Positions 22,381 to 35,298 of a stretch of 64,000 nt of DNA are shown one piece after another (within the stretch, counting starts at the first letter, position 1; each line of letters opens with the position of its first letter). Origin of the DNA: Athripsodes cinereus (taxonomy: Eukaryota > Arthropoda > Insecta > Trichoptera > Leptoceridae); NCBI GenBank assembly GCA_947579605.1, contig OX388314.1, positions 9,548,001-9,612,000 on the forward strand. The letters run 5' to 3'. Position numbers and translations under genes: made by a program. The notes beneath the pieces were generated by a model that was not told the origin of the DNA, ran no database searches, and saw only the letters and a program-made list of their open reading frames with translations.

Positions 22381-23424
22381 AATCTACTTAAGAAAAAATA
22401 CGATAGTAAAATCATCTGCTAACTACATACTTAGAACTCTATGTCTATGCTAAAAAATGTGTGTTTATGCTAACAAATATGATAAATATAACATAATTAA
22501 AAACAAAATTATTTTCCTTATAAGCTATATTAAACACGAATTATTAAAAAAATGCAACTAGGTATGATAACTGTTTGAAAACAATACAAAAATATTTGGA
22601 TCCTCAAGATATTTCTATTGCATAAGCATAGAATGTCATAATTAAGAAACATGATATTTCATCATTTTTATGAAGAGATCAGACAGACAAATTTGCTAGT
22701 TTATCTATTTTTAAAAAAGATGACCATAAATGTAAGTATGTAGGTAATACAGCTAAAAATCCATTACATTAGAATATTTTAAAATGGCAAATGATTGCAT
22801 CAGCATAATAATATTATAATGTATTGCAAATATGATATTTCAAAACAATTAATATCTGTCCTTTCAATTATCGTTTAATTCACCAACTTTCTAAATATTC
22901 GACATTGATTAGTGTACGAGTAGGTATATTGAAGTCACTTATCTCTTACCACCACGCAAATGAGTCTATTGCATTATACTTAATATTATTTATCAAACAT
23001 AATGCGTATATTTATGAAGAATAGAAACAGAATATTTCACCTGGATCGAATGTTCGCAAAAATGTGAATTTCTAGTTTAAATAAAAATATAGAACGTCTA
23101 ACAGAAATGTATTTCTTACTTTATTATAATTGTAATGAAATCAATAATAATAATAAAAAACTTTATTGTACAAAATATTTGGATACAAATAATAAGGATA
23201 CATGGTATAAACGAATAATTTTGCACAATGGGCGAGTTCATCGCAGGGACGCGATATCTTCCAACTAACCCAATCCTTAAGTAGGTAGTTAAAAAGTCAT
23301 TGCTGGATGTAAATCACAAAAAAAGGTGGTAAAAAGGTACATCAAAAATTCAACGTGTTTCAATTGAAAACACTTTTGACCCTACGTATAAATGTACCTA
23401 TGTTGGATGATTTATTTGGCGTTT
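22381..23424. other. AT-rich non-coding stretch
   Basis: No gene recognised. TAATAATAATAATAAAA at 23142-23158 followed by CTTTATTGTACA may be a minus-oriented LINE tail. Confidence 0.35.
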
Positions 23425-23480
23425 AATAGAGCATTCGCCTCAAGGACGTGGGATCAATGGCAAGGGTACGTCCCTCAAGT
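23425..23480 (+). other. tRNA-like SINE head (tentative)
   Basis: GGCGTTTAATAGAGCATTCGCC has A-box-like content and anticodon-arm-like spacing; GTGGGATCAATGGCAAG stands where a B box (GGTTCGANNCC) would be, but it is degenerate. A GTAAGT donor-like site follows at 23494. Weak call. Confidence 0.3.
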
Positions 23481-23629
23481 TTGGATATCTTTAAGGTAAG
23501 TGTACGACGACTGTGTATTACAGGAATACACCATCTGCATTTGTCTAAAGAACTTGATTTAGGTAACTTTCAGTAGGGGCTGCCAAAACTATTCTAATCT
23601 CCCTCAGTGAAAGGGATTCGTGTTTCAAT

Positions 23630-23897
23630 GTAAATAAAACATTATCAAATAAAATAAAATAAATATTTATTATTTTTGTTTCGTGTTACTGTTGAGTAAG
23701 ACTAACGCACGACCGGTTTCGCGGACTCCGAGTTCAGCGCCTGATGATGCGAACTCGGAGTCCGCGAAACCGGTCGTGCGTTAGTCTTACTCAACAGTAA
23801 CACGAAACAAAAATAATAAATATTTATTTTATTTTATTTGATAATTTAAAATGAAGTGTTACAAAGTAAATGCCGATACAATTAAGTAAATTAAAAC
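23630..23897. mobile_element. hairpin retroposon-like element, copy 2 (near-perfect palindrome)
   Basis: Element 23641-23885. Left arm 23641-23735 and right arm 23751-23845 are exact reverse complements over 95 bp, with a 15-nt loop AGCGCCTGATGATGC (23736-23750). Arms contain a CpG-rich core (GACCGGTTTCGCGGACTCCG) inside AT-rich ends. The one-sided unique flank (23846-23885, AAGTGTTACAAAG...GCCGATACAATTAA) matches the flank of copy 1 at 9.1 kb in reverse orientation. GTAAATAAAAC (23630-23640) and GTAAATTAAAAC (23886-23897) flank it like a target-site duplication. No open frame. Confidence 0.85.
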
Positions 23898-24889
23898 AGC
23901 TTAACAACATGTTAGATTTGGTAAGTGAAATCTCGTGTATGTTTCAACGCAAAATCACATGATTTAAAAAGTTTACATCAACATGGATTGACACAAAAAG
24001 TTCATCCTGACTCTCTGTATTCTCTTCAAAAATAAATATCCGAATAGGGAAATTTATTTTCAAGATGAATAATGATAACAAACAAACGAAGGAAAGATAT
24101 GGATAGAGGTTATAAAGTAATGGATGAGAGACACAGTTATGATAAAACAGAGGCCTATATTAAAACGATGAACTGAAAAGCTTAAAGGAGAAGAAATTAA
24201 TTTTGTTAATAATGCGGATTTTTCACAATTCAGAAATAAAAAAAATCTAGAATATATCAGAAAACACATAAGAATAGGATGTTGCATACATCAAAAAAAC
24301 TTGTAGGTACTTTAATGAGACATTTATCTTTGTTGTATCATGGGTAGGTATATTAAATTATTCTTACGACATTTCTACATGTAGCTAGTATTCAGAGTAA
24401 GGAGAAAAAGTAGGAAGGTGCAGTATATAAAAGGACATTATCGTGATAGAAAAGCCTTGTGCACGTCGTGTTGAGCCACATAATACGCAACAAGATGATT
24501 TAAGGTAACTCACCGATGGTATTTCTCGTAGCGGAAAGCTACATGTACATAGACATCAACATGCCTAAGAGTATCTAACTACCTAAATACCACGCTACGG
24601 ATTTTTACGCCCACAAACCCTCCCACGTTAAAAGCTTTTTCTGTCACACATAATAAAGTGTCTCCACATACTTATTGTTTATTCAAAATACCAAGAAAAC
24701 TATAAATAATGCAGAAAACTAATGAAGCGATCTAATATTACTTACTAAGAAATAGCCAATGGGAGAAAGTATTGGTACTTCTTATTTTTTTAGAAATATT
24801 TGAATATTTTTTTAAGTCAATCTACCTACTGATTATCATTAGATATATTTTTAGTAGTACTTCATGGGCCAATAAAATTCTTATTGACC
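23898..24889. other. AT-rich non-coding stretch
   Basis: No gene recognised. A minus-strand donor-like site (CATCG before GTGAGTTA, at about 24523) follows a short open segment, but no convincing acceptor is seen upstream. The minus frame at 24060-24287 is unsupported. Confidence 0.35.
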
Positions 24890-24960
24890 TTAGTATATTG
24901 GCAGACCGACCCCACCACCATGTGGGACTAATAATTACCCAAGGAGAAGAAGAAGTACAT
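24890..24960 (+). pseudogene. LINE 3' terminus remnant
   Basis: One plus frame reads QTDPTTMWD then stop, the characteristic last residues of several insect LINE RTs (D-P-T-x-x-W-D before the stop), followed by a GAGAAGAAGAAG tail at 24943-24955. Only this terminal piece is recognisable. Confidence 0.5.
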
Positions 24961-25025
24961 ATTTAAGAAAATGATGAAAGCAGATACATATTAAAGTATT
25001 TTATAGTTAATTAAACTACAATTGT

Positions 25026-25330
25026 AAGATGTTGCTGGGATTGCAACACTGAGAGAAAGAAGACGAAGTAGAAAAAAGCTGGCGCAGGATGCTCCGGATT
25101 CCACGAACCGCTATTAACAAAAAAAAAATGATTATAGCCGATCTAAGTATTCAAAATCACTAATATACCTACTATTATATATGTATGAGATGCACCCTGA
25201 AGTACTTCGGATGCGTCATGAGAAAAATGTCTGGCAGGGAGTGTCAAAGGGTGGAAATCTCGTGGTTGTGCATCAATTATGTAGAAGGAGCGATATGATT
25301 TCACGGACATTGAAAGAGACCCAACAACCA
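25026..25330 (+). pseudogene. degraded LINE C-terminal fragments
   Basis: Two blocks resemble parts of LINE ORF2 C-termini: IATLRERRRSRKKLAQDA (about 25038-25091) and CTLKYFGCVMRKMSGRE (25192-25242), the latter like the L-x-x-F-G-H-V-x-R motif of RTE-type proteins, here with Cys for His. They are interrupted by stops. Lineage uncertain; the two blocks may come from different elements. Confidence 0.4.
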
Positions 25331-25799
25331 CCAGAATAGCTCAGAAAACATAATTGTCTTCAGAATAGCTGTTAGAATATTTTCAGTCTATTTAAAATCA
25401 TCAAAATATTTCGACGTACAAGAAAGTCTCTTAAATAAATTGGGTTGCGTATATAGTTTTTCCCATTCCCATTTATATTTTAGTGAACGAAAAAACTTAG
25501 TCCATTTATCTTCATACGTCGCTAGTTTGTTTGTAAACATTTCCATAGCCATTAGGTATGGCTCTTCATATTACTAAGTTATCTCGCTTAATAAGAGGAG
25601 ACAATATTTATAGCACACCTACATACGATACACAGAAATGTTATTATTATTCTAACCTACAAAATGAACGTCTTTCGTTGGGGTGACATTGAATTTGCGC
25701 GGATTTAGTATAACATTTTATGATTCTTACATTGGAACACGTTGAAGTTAAGTGTAATGCTTATTGTAGGCACGAGAGCAATATAAAGTTTAGTAAGAG
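25331..25799. other. AT-rich non-coding stretch
   Basis: Nothing recognised. Confidence 0.4.
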
Positions 25800-27015
25800 A
25801 ATATTATAAAATTACGCGGCGGCAGAATTGCCATCCACACTTCTCAGCATTATACAACCAGATAAGTCTCCATATGATCAGTCATGGTCACACAAAAACT
25901 TAACAGTCTAATGCCGGGAAAAATTCACCTATCCAGATATAGAGGATATCAAAGGATTAGGCTGAAAACGCGGGATCAAAATACCAGCATTGTGCCTGAA
26001 ATATCTGTGTTCAAAAACTTTTTTAAAATATTACAAGTGTTTATTATAATAGATTTTTGAATTTTAATATACAAATTAACCGGTAAATCTAATTTTTGTA
26101 AATTATTTATTAAAGATTTCGGAGTTACCCCTGTAGCTGACATGACTAAAGGTATTATATAAACGGATCTAGAATGCCAAATATTTTTTATTTCTCCTGC
26201 TAGTTCTGTATATTTACGTATTTTTTCTGCGACGGTTGTTTGTATATTATGTGTATTTGGAACAGCGATGTCTATTAGGTACGTTATTTTATTACGTTTA
26301 TCATGTAATACTAAATCGGGTCTATTATGATGTATTTGTCTATCTGTTATTATGGTTTTATCATAATAGAGCCTGTAATTTTGATTTTCTAAAACCGGTT
26401 CCGGGTTGTATTTATAATAAGGAATTACTATTTGTGAGTTTAAAAGATTATGTTTAATTGCTAAATTTTGATGTATTATTTTTGCGACATGATTATGTCT
26501 ATTGGTATACTCAGTTTGAGCGAGAGTGGAACAACCCGAAACTATGTGTTTAATTGTTTCCGGTTTGGCCAGACATTTCCTACACGAATCATCAATTATA
26601 TTTTGATTTTTTATGATATATTTTTGAATTTTTTTTGTATTTATTACCTGATCTTGAATTGCTAGCATAAAACCCTCGGTTTCCATACAATTCCCCAATG
26701 GTCAACCACCTGCTTGACGCATATTTGTCAACATAAGATTGGTTGAGATCATTGAGGTGTCTAGCATGAAGTTCCTTCCTACCCCAAGATTCTAACAAAA
26801 TATTTAAATAGTTTAATCGCGGACCTACTGTTTCGTCATTTAAATTTAAAGGTGTATGATTTTTATCGGCCTGTATTATAGTTTTATGTAGTATAGAATT
26901 ATTTTGTTTGTTTTTAAAAAATGTTTTAAGGGATTCTATTTGATTATTATGTAAAGAGGAAATGTTAACAATTCCTCTTCCTCCTATACCCCTAGGCAGA
27001 ACCAACCTTTCTTTC
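25800..27015 (-). pseudogene. Dong/R4-like LINE: zinc finger and restriction-like endonuclease
   Basis: Minus-strand C-terminal half of a LINE of the type carrying a C-terminal restriction-like endonuclease. The upstream block (27005-26680) starts LVLPRGIGGRGIVNI, the thumb region after the RT. It continues, after one frameshift, into 26698-25976. This second part has a Cys-Cys-His-Cys finger (CRKCLAKPETIKHIVSGC) and an endonuclease core NRPDLVLHDKRNKITYLID (the R-P-D...D arrangement of PD-(D/E)xK enzymes) followed by AVPN. The finger and R-P-D core are the reasons for preferring Dong/R4 over R2, but the clade is an inference. About 175 bp of 3' UTR (25800-25975) follows the stop. The RT palm is missing. 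Confidence 0.82.
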
Positions 27016-28146
27016 TAGTATTATTATTGAAGTCTAGTACATAATTATGTGGGCACACTTTTATTTCGTTAATATTATAATCACAATCATATTTGTTAGG
27101 TAGGTACTTCAAATGCTTACGTATGTAATATTATTTTATTTACATATAGATACATATTTGTAAAACAAACTTTAGTAAAACAAATATTTAATATACATAT
27201 ACCTAAGTTTATTTCTACAAGTTATATAATATCATTCAAGTAAAGGAAGTTTTTGCCGTAAATGAATGAATTAATTAATGATGAATAATATTGCTTGAGT
27301 TAGCTTCACAAAAGTGTCAAAAAGTATAATTAAAATAGCGCAGATTTTTGGTAAATTTAGATTATAAAATTTAAAATAGGTATATATGTAAAATAAAAAA
27401 AAAAACAACTTTACACAAATTATGTAATCTTTTCACATCTTTAGGTTCGCGAAATAAATACGATACAAAAACGTACAAATCGATTCCGTGAATTTTATTC
27501 ATACAATGTTTATGGTCGTAAATTTTTTCACTATTAAATGATCACTTTTTATATTGATATTTATAGATCAATTATACGTCAAATCGAAAAGTAGTTAATT
27601 CACATTGATATCTACTCTGTCTTCTTGAGTACTCAATTAAATATAACTCATCTCTCTAAATGTTTAACGATTGCAATGATTTTTATGTAACGCATTGTAT
27701 GACTTCATATATTATTTGAATAAACACAAAATCCTCATTTTTACAAAGAAAATGTTTCGAATAACACGACACATACACATGATAAATAGTTTTGATTTTG
27801 TTTTATTAACTTGAAAATTGAAAAAAAAAACAATTATATATAATAAGCCATATAATATTATGTATATTCACTAGCTGTCAGGTGCTTGCCTTTCAAGGAA
27901 AAAGAATAGGGGTACAAAACATAATAGCTTGAAGAAATAAAATGTATTTGAGAAATTATAATGGTACCCCTTTTTATGCATTATGGAGTAATGTTCAAAA
28001 ACACTCAAACACTTAAATATCAATACAACCTCTTAATTTTTATTTGAGGGGTAGGCGTAAAGTATTGTATGACAAATACCTACACACGAGTAGGTATACA
28101 GTAAAATACGTTGTCAAATTGAATAAATATTTTTTGTTATTGTCAT
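27016..28146. other. AT-rich non-coding stretch
   Basis: Nothing recognised; frequent A runs and TACCTA motifs. Confidence 0.45.
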
Positions 28147-28381
28147 TCCATTAAAGCACCCGGTAAAAAAATGGTCTCCCACTTCTATCCGTAAGTTTTC
28201 GAGTATCCTGTAAAAGGCGTGTCCTGTAAACATATTAAATTCAGCGATGAGGTTTGCCATTCATCCTGAATGTCTTAATTTTATATTGGCATGCAGAGGA
28301 CAGCTTGCATGTTTATTAAATCCAGCTGGTTTGCTGACTACCCCACTTGTGGGATATGCCGTGATGCTATAGTAGTAGTGT
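28147..28381 (+). mobile_element. SINE-like family S, near-full copy
   Basis: Starts with AGCACCCGGTAAAAAAATGG, the same 5' end as copies at 35.1 and 59.4 kb, runs through TTTTCGAGTATCCTGTAAAAGG, GCGATGAGGTTTGCC and CCTGAATGTCTTA, and ends with CCCCACTTGTGGGATATGCC, GTGATGCTATAG and a (TAG)n tail (28370-28380). Roughly 235 bp. No coding frame. Confidence 0.85.
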
Positions 28382-31204
28382 TTTATTAGTTGCATACAAT
28401 AAAGTCGTGCCATGACTGGAAGATGGTATTTTTATTTGGAGACAGTTTGTGTACTTAAGATTTATTTAAATATTTACAATAGTACACTTACGAAAAGTCT
28501 CAGTAGGTACTCTTTATAAATGTTAAAATATATTTCTGAGGAGAATTACGCCATGAAGGGGAAGACGGTTCAGATTTCGTCCCCGGAGACGAAACGCGTC
28601 TGAGACGAAAGCTGTAAACGAAACTGGCTTAAAAACCAACATCCTACTGGGAATTGGATTGAAATTCACAGATTTACATTAATCAGTCTATTGACCATTG
28701 AGTGACAGAAGTTGGAAGATTAAATCGAGAGTCGTTAAAATTGGGTTTAGTTTATGAAAAAAAAGTATATAAAGTGTTACTATCATTGCTGATGAATACA
28801 AATATACAAGGATTATCTTTGAGTTATGTAAATCAATGGATATTATGGTATTAGAGTTGTTTAATGCGATTCAATTAAAATGTGAAAAATTGTCCGTGAA
28901 AATTTCGCCGATACTAATATTAGTTATAAAAAATCAATATAAGATATTTATTACTGAGGATGGACGTAGGTCCGAAAAGCTTCTAAGCAATATATTAATT
29001 AGTGAAAGTTATACAGTGTTTCTTTTTTATTTTCATTACCTATATTTAAAAATGAACTTTCATTATGTTTCCTCTTCGAAAATCGAAAAGTTATAATTTA
29101 CTTATTTTATAATTGTAATAACTATCTAAGTATTCGTAATATTAAAAAAAAATATATGAAAATTTGTAGGATTCTCGTGCATTTATGTACCAAACAAACC
29201 CCCGAATTCGATTTTTAGAAAAATGTTTTTTTATAAACGAATACTATGAAGCTAAAATCAAGTTTTTTTTAAGTACTTACTTACTTTACTTTTCGGGTCC
29301 GGACGTCAGACCTTGCCACTCCAGCATGCAGCGAAAGTCCATACTTTTTTAAATTTAAAGTTTGTAATTAATATTTGTTTTCATATTTTATCAAATCAAA
29401 ATGTTCGTAAGGTCAACAAGTTTTGAGAAGTTTGTATACCAAACTTGTTGAAAATTGAATGTTTTATCGTTTTTGCTAAAGGGGCGCCTTAAGATGATCA
29501 TTTAGAAATATATCGATTGTTACAAGTACATCAACAGCATTGTAATACAATACTTACTAAAACATTTTACTCAATGTAATATTACAACATCATAACGAAT
29601 AATATCCATTTCATCCATGGAAGCTTCCGTACTTTTGTATGGAATCGCATTATCTGTTACACGTGGAGGAGTAAACTTGAGAGGAATAATTCCACGAAAT
29701 TCTACGCATCATTTTGCTGAAACGCAATTCATTATGAGTGTATGGACTCTGCTATTAGAAGACGCAATTTATAGTGCAGTTTATAATAATATTATTGTTT
29801 GGAAAAAACAATCATAAATGTGTACTATATCCAATATCTCATTGAGAAGCGATGCAATTCATGGCGTGTTCAATGTTCATAAGCAAACAAAAATTCGGAG
29901 ATGTGCCAAGAAAACAATATTATTATACCTACAAATTATAATAAGTATGTACCTAATGTGTGTTCACCATATTGGATCTTCACTCTTGCATTTTGAGTGT
30001 TTGAAAGAAATAAAAAAAAACAAATACTGAATTGAAAACGAGCTACTCGTATACGATGACACCTAAGTAAAATCTAAAAGCAGGGAAAAATTTGGTGAAT
30101 AATATTTAAAAGGAGGAGCTCTTTGATTTTTTAACAGCATTGTCGTGATCATAAAAAATGTAATTTATTTAACCTAACCGTCTAATCTGCATTATTTGCA
30201 ATTTATTACAGTTGGGTTTAGATTTTTTTTAAATGAAAAGAATGACGCAGTTTATAAAGTTTTATTTTATCTCTCTAATGAAGGTGTCAGTAGACGTCAT
30301 ATAAAAATGTACTTACCTACATTTACGAATGAATTCAAACATTTACTCTCGATTACGCAGTATGATTGTTATTACACATTATTATAATATGACTATCTTA
30401 GCTGTCGAGATTGTATTTATTTGTGCGCAATATGCAAGTCATTGTCCTATGTTGAAATACTTAGCACGAGTTGTGTATTATATGCTGTATTTAAATAATT
30501 TAGTTGGTACTGAAAGTTTAATATAACCTATCATAAAAAACAGTAAAGGGCTCAGCGATTTCAGAAAGCAAAACTATTTATTCTATTCTTTTAGTCAACG
30601 ACATATTCTCAAATGTATTACACACATATAGCTTTTTAAGCATATTTTAAGAAAATATGTACCTATGATTATAGGTTTATTTCTAAAATTATGGAGTCCA
30701 AATTTTTGTGATACTGTTTTATTTTGTAATATTGTAACCAATGTGCAGTGAAGAATAAAATACCTTGAAAAAATAAATAAAATCCTGAGATATCACAACA
30801 CTGAGAAATATCAAAAAAATAGCTCATGCTTTAAGCTACACCATCTGATATCAAAGCTTGATTCACTCCCACGCAACTATGAGTAAGTATCATACATCAG
30901 TGCGGAGTTAATTTGGCGGATACCTTTTTGCGTGTGGTCGCACTCTTATCATCGTAATGGCACATACATACAATAATATTGTTACCAGTAAGTAATGCAT
31001 AGTTTATAACGTATACACGGTGGGTACAACTTACATGATATATGAAGTTGAATGGGTGTGTACTTATACTGTGCAATATTGCTTATATTCACATCGTCTT
31101 TTATTACATTAAAGGGACCAAAAACAAAGCCCTGTAGTAGCATAAGTTAATAGGTTTGTAAAATTTCAACGGCTAAAGTTTGGGTTAAATCAAGAACACA
31201 TATT
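28382..31204. other. AT-rich non-coding stretch
   Basis: No gene recognised. Frames at 28836-29096, 29617-29817 and 29818-30030 (plus) have no motif, no splice context and no match in the window. A small GC-richer patch with GAGACGAAACGCGTCTGAGA lies at 28585-28615. Confidence 0.4.
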
Positions 31205-31250
31205 TTTTTATCTATTTATTCTATCTTTATTGTACATTGATTACAAACAA
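31205..31250 (-). mobile_element. L2/CR1-like LINE 3' tail
   Basis: The minus strand reads ATCAATGTACAATAAAGATA followed by an AATAAATAGAT-type tail, matching the 3' end of the LINE at 44.67-44.98 kb (ATCAATGTACAATAAAGAAT then AATAAATAAATAAATAAA). Only the polyadenylation end is recognised. Confidence 0.55.
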
Positions 31251-32369
31251 TTATATAAAAGGTATACATTCAAATTGACTAATATCAGATTCAATTTTAT
31301 ATAAAGTAGCTTATCATCGCATGAATTTTTTTCTCTATTTATCTCACCGAAACGAAGATAATCTACGCAGTGAGTTTTTAAAAGTGATGCGATTATTATT
31401 GAAATTTCCGAGTTTCCATCTTTGGTGTGATTAAAGATAATTAATATTATATTATTATTAATCGGATACGGTAATCCACCAGATTCGAGTGATGCAACTA
31501 ACAAAATAAAAAAAAAGTTAACTATTCAACAAAAGTATAAACAAATTAACAAAAAACTATATGATTTCGATATTAACTATTTACATTCATCATACATAAT
31601 ATGAGGTTTCACACAAATACCTACATATTATTTAGTAGGTATATTATGTATAGTGCCTTGCAATGCATCATACGTCTTACGAGTAGGTACACTATTATTT
31701 CGTTGAAAACATCGATAGATAAAAAAAAACTCTTATAAAATTAATGTTTACACATAGGTAAATGTGACACAATCACTAATATAGAAGTTACTGTTTTTTC
31801 GCTAAAATGTATTCGCAGGCTTTTGAATTCGCGGCAATTTCATTTCTTATTAATCCTAAACACGCAATAACCTCTACCGGGGGGTTTCAGATCCCACCCA
31901 AAGTAAGTTAACCGTTCCCATAGTTGGCGGCTGTCACTACGTACAAATACACCAAGTACTTAGTAGGTACCAGTACCCCATGCAATGACAGAAACTGACT
32001 ATCAGCAGGTAATGAGGACAATTAATATCGTGTGTCTGCTTCTATAATAAATTACCTCAAGTCTGCCGTAGGTACAAACAATATAAAATAGGCTTCAGTA
32101 GCCATAAAATTCTCTTTTACCTATAGACATACATACATTATCTAAGCATATCATGCTCGGTGTAGGTAGTATAATACGAAGTTACAAACTACATGTGTAC
32201 CAACTGAACACAGAGAACTTTCAAATCTCTGTCACAAAACTAAACATTTAAGATTGGTATTAAGCTGAGTAGAATTATTTAAAATATATATATCTGACGA
32301 GACTTTCACCTAATTATCTGAAAAATAGCACAAAAAACTTTAACACAAAACTGATGATTACTACAAAGT
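31251..32369. other. AT-rich non-coding stretch
   Basis: Nothing recognised. Confidence 0.4.
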
Positions 32370-32632
32370 ACTGTTCAGGGTATTTAACGCGCTAGTACAG
32401 AGTAAAGACTGAATACACAAAACCTGTACTATAGTGGGCAAAACTTTCAGTGAGAGAATCAGAAACATTGAAACTAGAAGAAAATGCAACACGGAGGAAA
32501 TAGCGAGATGAAGTAGGTAAGAGTATGAATCGATTCTGAAGAGACATGTAGATCGGATAGCTGACAACAGGATCGTCTATATTAGTGCAAAGGAAAGGCT
32601 ACGAGGAAAACCACCAAAAAGAAAGAAAAGAT
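32370..32632 (+). pseudogene. RTE-like LINE C-terminal remnant
   Basis: One plus frame reads VGKTFSERIRNIETRRKCN, then stops, then YESILKRHVDRIADNRIVYI and RLRGKPPKRKKR. The order R-I-R-N-x-E-x-R-R, G/R-H-V-x-R, basic G-R/K-P-P matches the C-terminal domain of RTE C and RTE D (compare RIRNTEIRRRSG and RGRPPTRW in RTE D). Two nonsense codons break it. Confidence 0.55.
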
Positions 32633-34115
32633 AGCTGATCATCAGCATCACAAGAGGATACAACTTCTGAAAAACATCAGATCAGTGATCTACGATATTA
32701 ATAAGAAGATTTTTAATTAAAATTAAGATATTTTTACGTTTCATTCTCCTCTAAAACAGAATTTTATAATTCCTAGCACAATAAAAATCACTTGCAAACG
32801 AATGGATGGACTTAAGACGAATAGAATATTTAGCATAAACTTTTGTATAATTTTATTTACTTTAAGAGTAATAGTAGCTATATGTAAGTATACTCTCTAT
32901 TACTAGAAGGTATCTTGCATGTACTTACATGTAATAGGTCATAGACCGTATAATTTTTATGCATTATTATTAGTTGTGCTATAATATTGCATTATTATCA
33001 AAATACATATATGTGAAAACCAGGGGTTACTGCAGTTCACTTCACGGTCGGTGATTTTGAGACACATTGCATTTTGCACCCCATCCAGACACATAAACGA
33101 TTATACAGATAATGGCGATAATCATAAATAATTTGCAGAGTGCGATATTGTACATAGTCTTTAACCGTTCCCTTGTACTGTAGTAAACATAAATGAGTCC
33201 TTTCTCATACATATATTGTTATAATATTTGTTTTCATCTGATGTTTTTGCAATAGATAACATAATACTTACATTACTATCAGTAGTTTTCATCTTTATAT
33301 TATATACTTTATATATCATTTGTAAGCGCTATTGACGAACTTGTTTTTATTCCATTGATAAATTAAATCCCAGATTAGCTCAGAAAGTACTTAAGTGCTA
33401 TTGCAATGTGCATATGGAAAAAATTAAACCAAATATAGCAAATTTCCAAACCTATTTAAGGTAATACCACTTAAAGTGCAAAATTTGACTGCTTTATTGC
33501 AAGTGAGATTTTTCAAGAATGCTTTCAAATCATATGTTGTAAATTAATTATTATGTATATTATTTTATATAGTATTACAGATGGTTTTGTCTGCGTACAA
33601 ACGAACATACTTAAAAACCGGGCTAAAAAAATTATGTGAAATGCATAATACATATATTACAGTAGGTACCTTGTGTCTGCTATCTCACGAATCAAAAAAT
33701 GTATGTAGGTATGTATTAATTAAATATACCTAGTGCTCTAGAAATAGCGGAGTTGCAGATGTCAATCGTACATTTATAAATATTTATTTAATTGTAGCCT
33801 TTTAACCATAATCTATACGTACCTTTTCATTATATAATCGTTTAAACTTAATAATAGATTACTAAAATACTGTATTGCAATTTTTATTGAGATTTATCTA
33901 ATGATAGGAATAAAAAAATATGTTTTGCTTTATGAAATATACCTAAGAATGTTAAAATTATAGATTTTTCGTTGTTATCGTGAATAATGTAATATTTGAA
34001 GCAACAATTAATTGGATTGAAATAGCAAGACTAAATGACAGAGTACCTACCTTACCTACTGACTGTATTTTTTCAACGTTGGTACATTTTTTCACGTTTA
34101 CTGTAAAAGGCAGGT
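32633..34115. other. AT-rich non-coding stretch
   Basis: Nothing recognised. Confidence 0.4.
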
Positions 34116-34195
34116 GTTGCATGCAAAAACTGTTCTTTCCATTCTAACGAAAATTAAATACATTTAGGATGGGTGACCAACCTCATTGCTGTTAT
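34116..34195 (-). mobile_element. SINE-like family S, internal fragment
   Basis: GCATGCAAAAACTGTTCTTTCC and TAGGATGGGTGACCAACCTC match the middle of the S family (GCATG..AAACTGTCCTCTCC and CAGGATGGGTGGCAAACCTC). Both ends and the tail are missing; it is an older copy. Confidence 0.6.
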
Positions 34196-35046
34196 AGTCA
34201 CTTATTAAACGGGCCATTTCTTGGCAGCTAAAATTAGTAATATATCTTTTTTCAAACTGACAGGAGGACATCAGAGTTTAGACGGTTTATGTTGATCTAG
34301 TCATCCACTATACAAGGTGGAGTGTCATTCATGCTGTAAGTCTGCACAATTTATTGTGTGGTTTTCAAGCTATATTTCCTTTTCACTTTGAAAAGGCAGT
34401 GTGCTTATTTGTTAGGTATTGATTGGTTCGTAGAATACATTTTAAAAAAAGAGAAATACTTTTCCAAACATCCTATAGTAAATAATGAATTTGAAACGTG
34501 AAAGTGAGGTAAGTGGGTGGTCTGAGAATTCGAATCCGGAAACTTTGAATGTCCGAGACTTCTTATTCACGCTATTTTTGAATGAAGATTTTATTTTGTC
34601 ATTTGAAATATGGGGCAATGTCGGACAGTGTAATTAGTGATATTAAAATAACAAAGTTAGTTTGTATGCACCTACCGATGTATTTTTAAGTTACGTGTGT
34701 CGCGAATAAAGTTTCCCCCTAATTAAAGTGAAAATAGTACAAGTAGATAAATAACATTATAGAAGGTTAATAAATAGGTATGTCTATTGTACAGTCAACT
34801 AGCAGTAGTTGTAACTACTATTGTAAACTACTTTATAGGTATTATACAATTTAAATACAACGGGAAGACGAACACTGATAGCAGGAAAATAAAAATAATA
34901 TTATGTAGGTACCTACACAGTAATAAATTTAACAAGACGAGAGGGGTGCAAGACGAATAAATAAATTTATTTTATTTTTATAAATTATTTATTCCCGAGT
35001 GAATTCGTAAGGAATCACTCAGATAAAAAATAGTTATTATCTCGTT
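34196..35046. other. AT-rich non-coding stretch
   Basis: No gene seen. TAATTAGTGATATTAAAATA at 34631-34650 resembles the right arm of the foldback element at 10.8 kb (ATTAGTGAAATTAAAATA) and could be a remnant. Confidence 0.35.
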
Positions 35047-35298
35047 TGCATAGTTACAACTACTACTTCACCATCCCGGCATATCCCAAAAGGATGGTTG
35101 CCGGCAGACCAGCAAACTGTCCTCTCCGTGCCAATATAAATCAAGAGATTCAGGATGGGTGGCAAACCTCATCGCTGAATTTAAGAAGTAAAATATCTTT
35201 ATTTTTTCGAACACCTGCCTTTTACAGGACACTCGAAAACTTACGGAGAAGAGTGGGAGACCAATTCTTTACTGGGTGCTCCAAAGTCTGCATAGTTA
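35047..35298 (-). mobile_element. SINE-like family S, full copy with 10-bp TSD
   Basis: TGCATAGTTA occurs at 35047-35056 and 35289-35298, directly flanking a complete family member whose tail is (CTA)n on plus (35057-35068). It contains the CATATCCCA...GGATGG 3' domain, CTGTCCTCTCCGTGCC, CAGGATGGGTGGCAAACCTC and CACTCGAAAACTTACGGAGA, and ends at GGGTGCTCC. The variable-length duplication and microsatellite tail indicate target-primed reverse transcription. Confidence 0.9.

Noticed and set aside
24523..24600. Exon ending at a GTGAGTTA site on the minus strand
   Set aside because: A short open segment exists, but no acceptor with a pyrimidine tract could be found upstream.
29617..29817. 66-codon frame starting MEASVLLYG
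   Set aside because: No recognisable family and no supporting signals.
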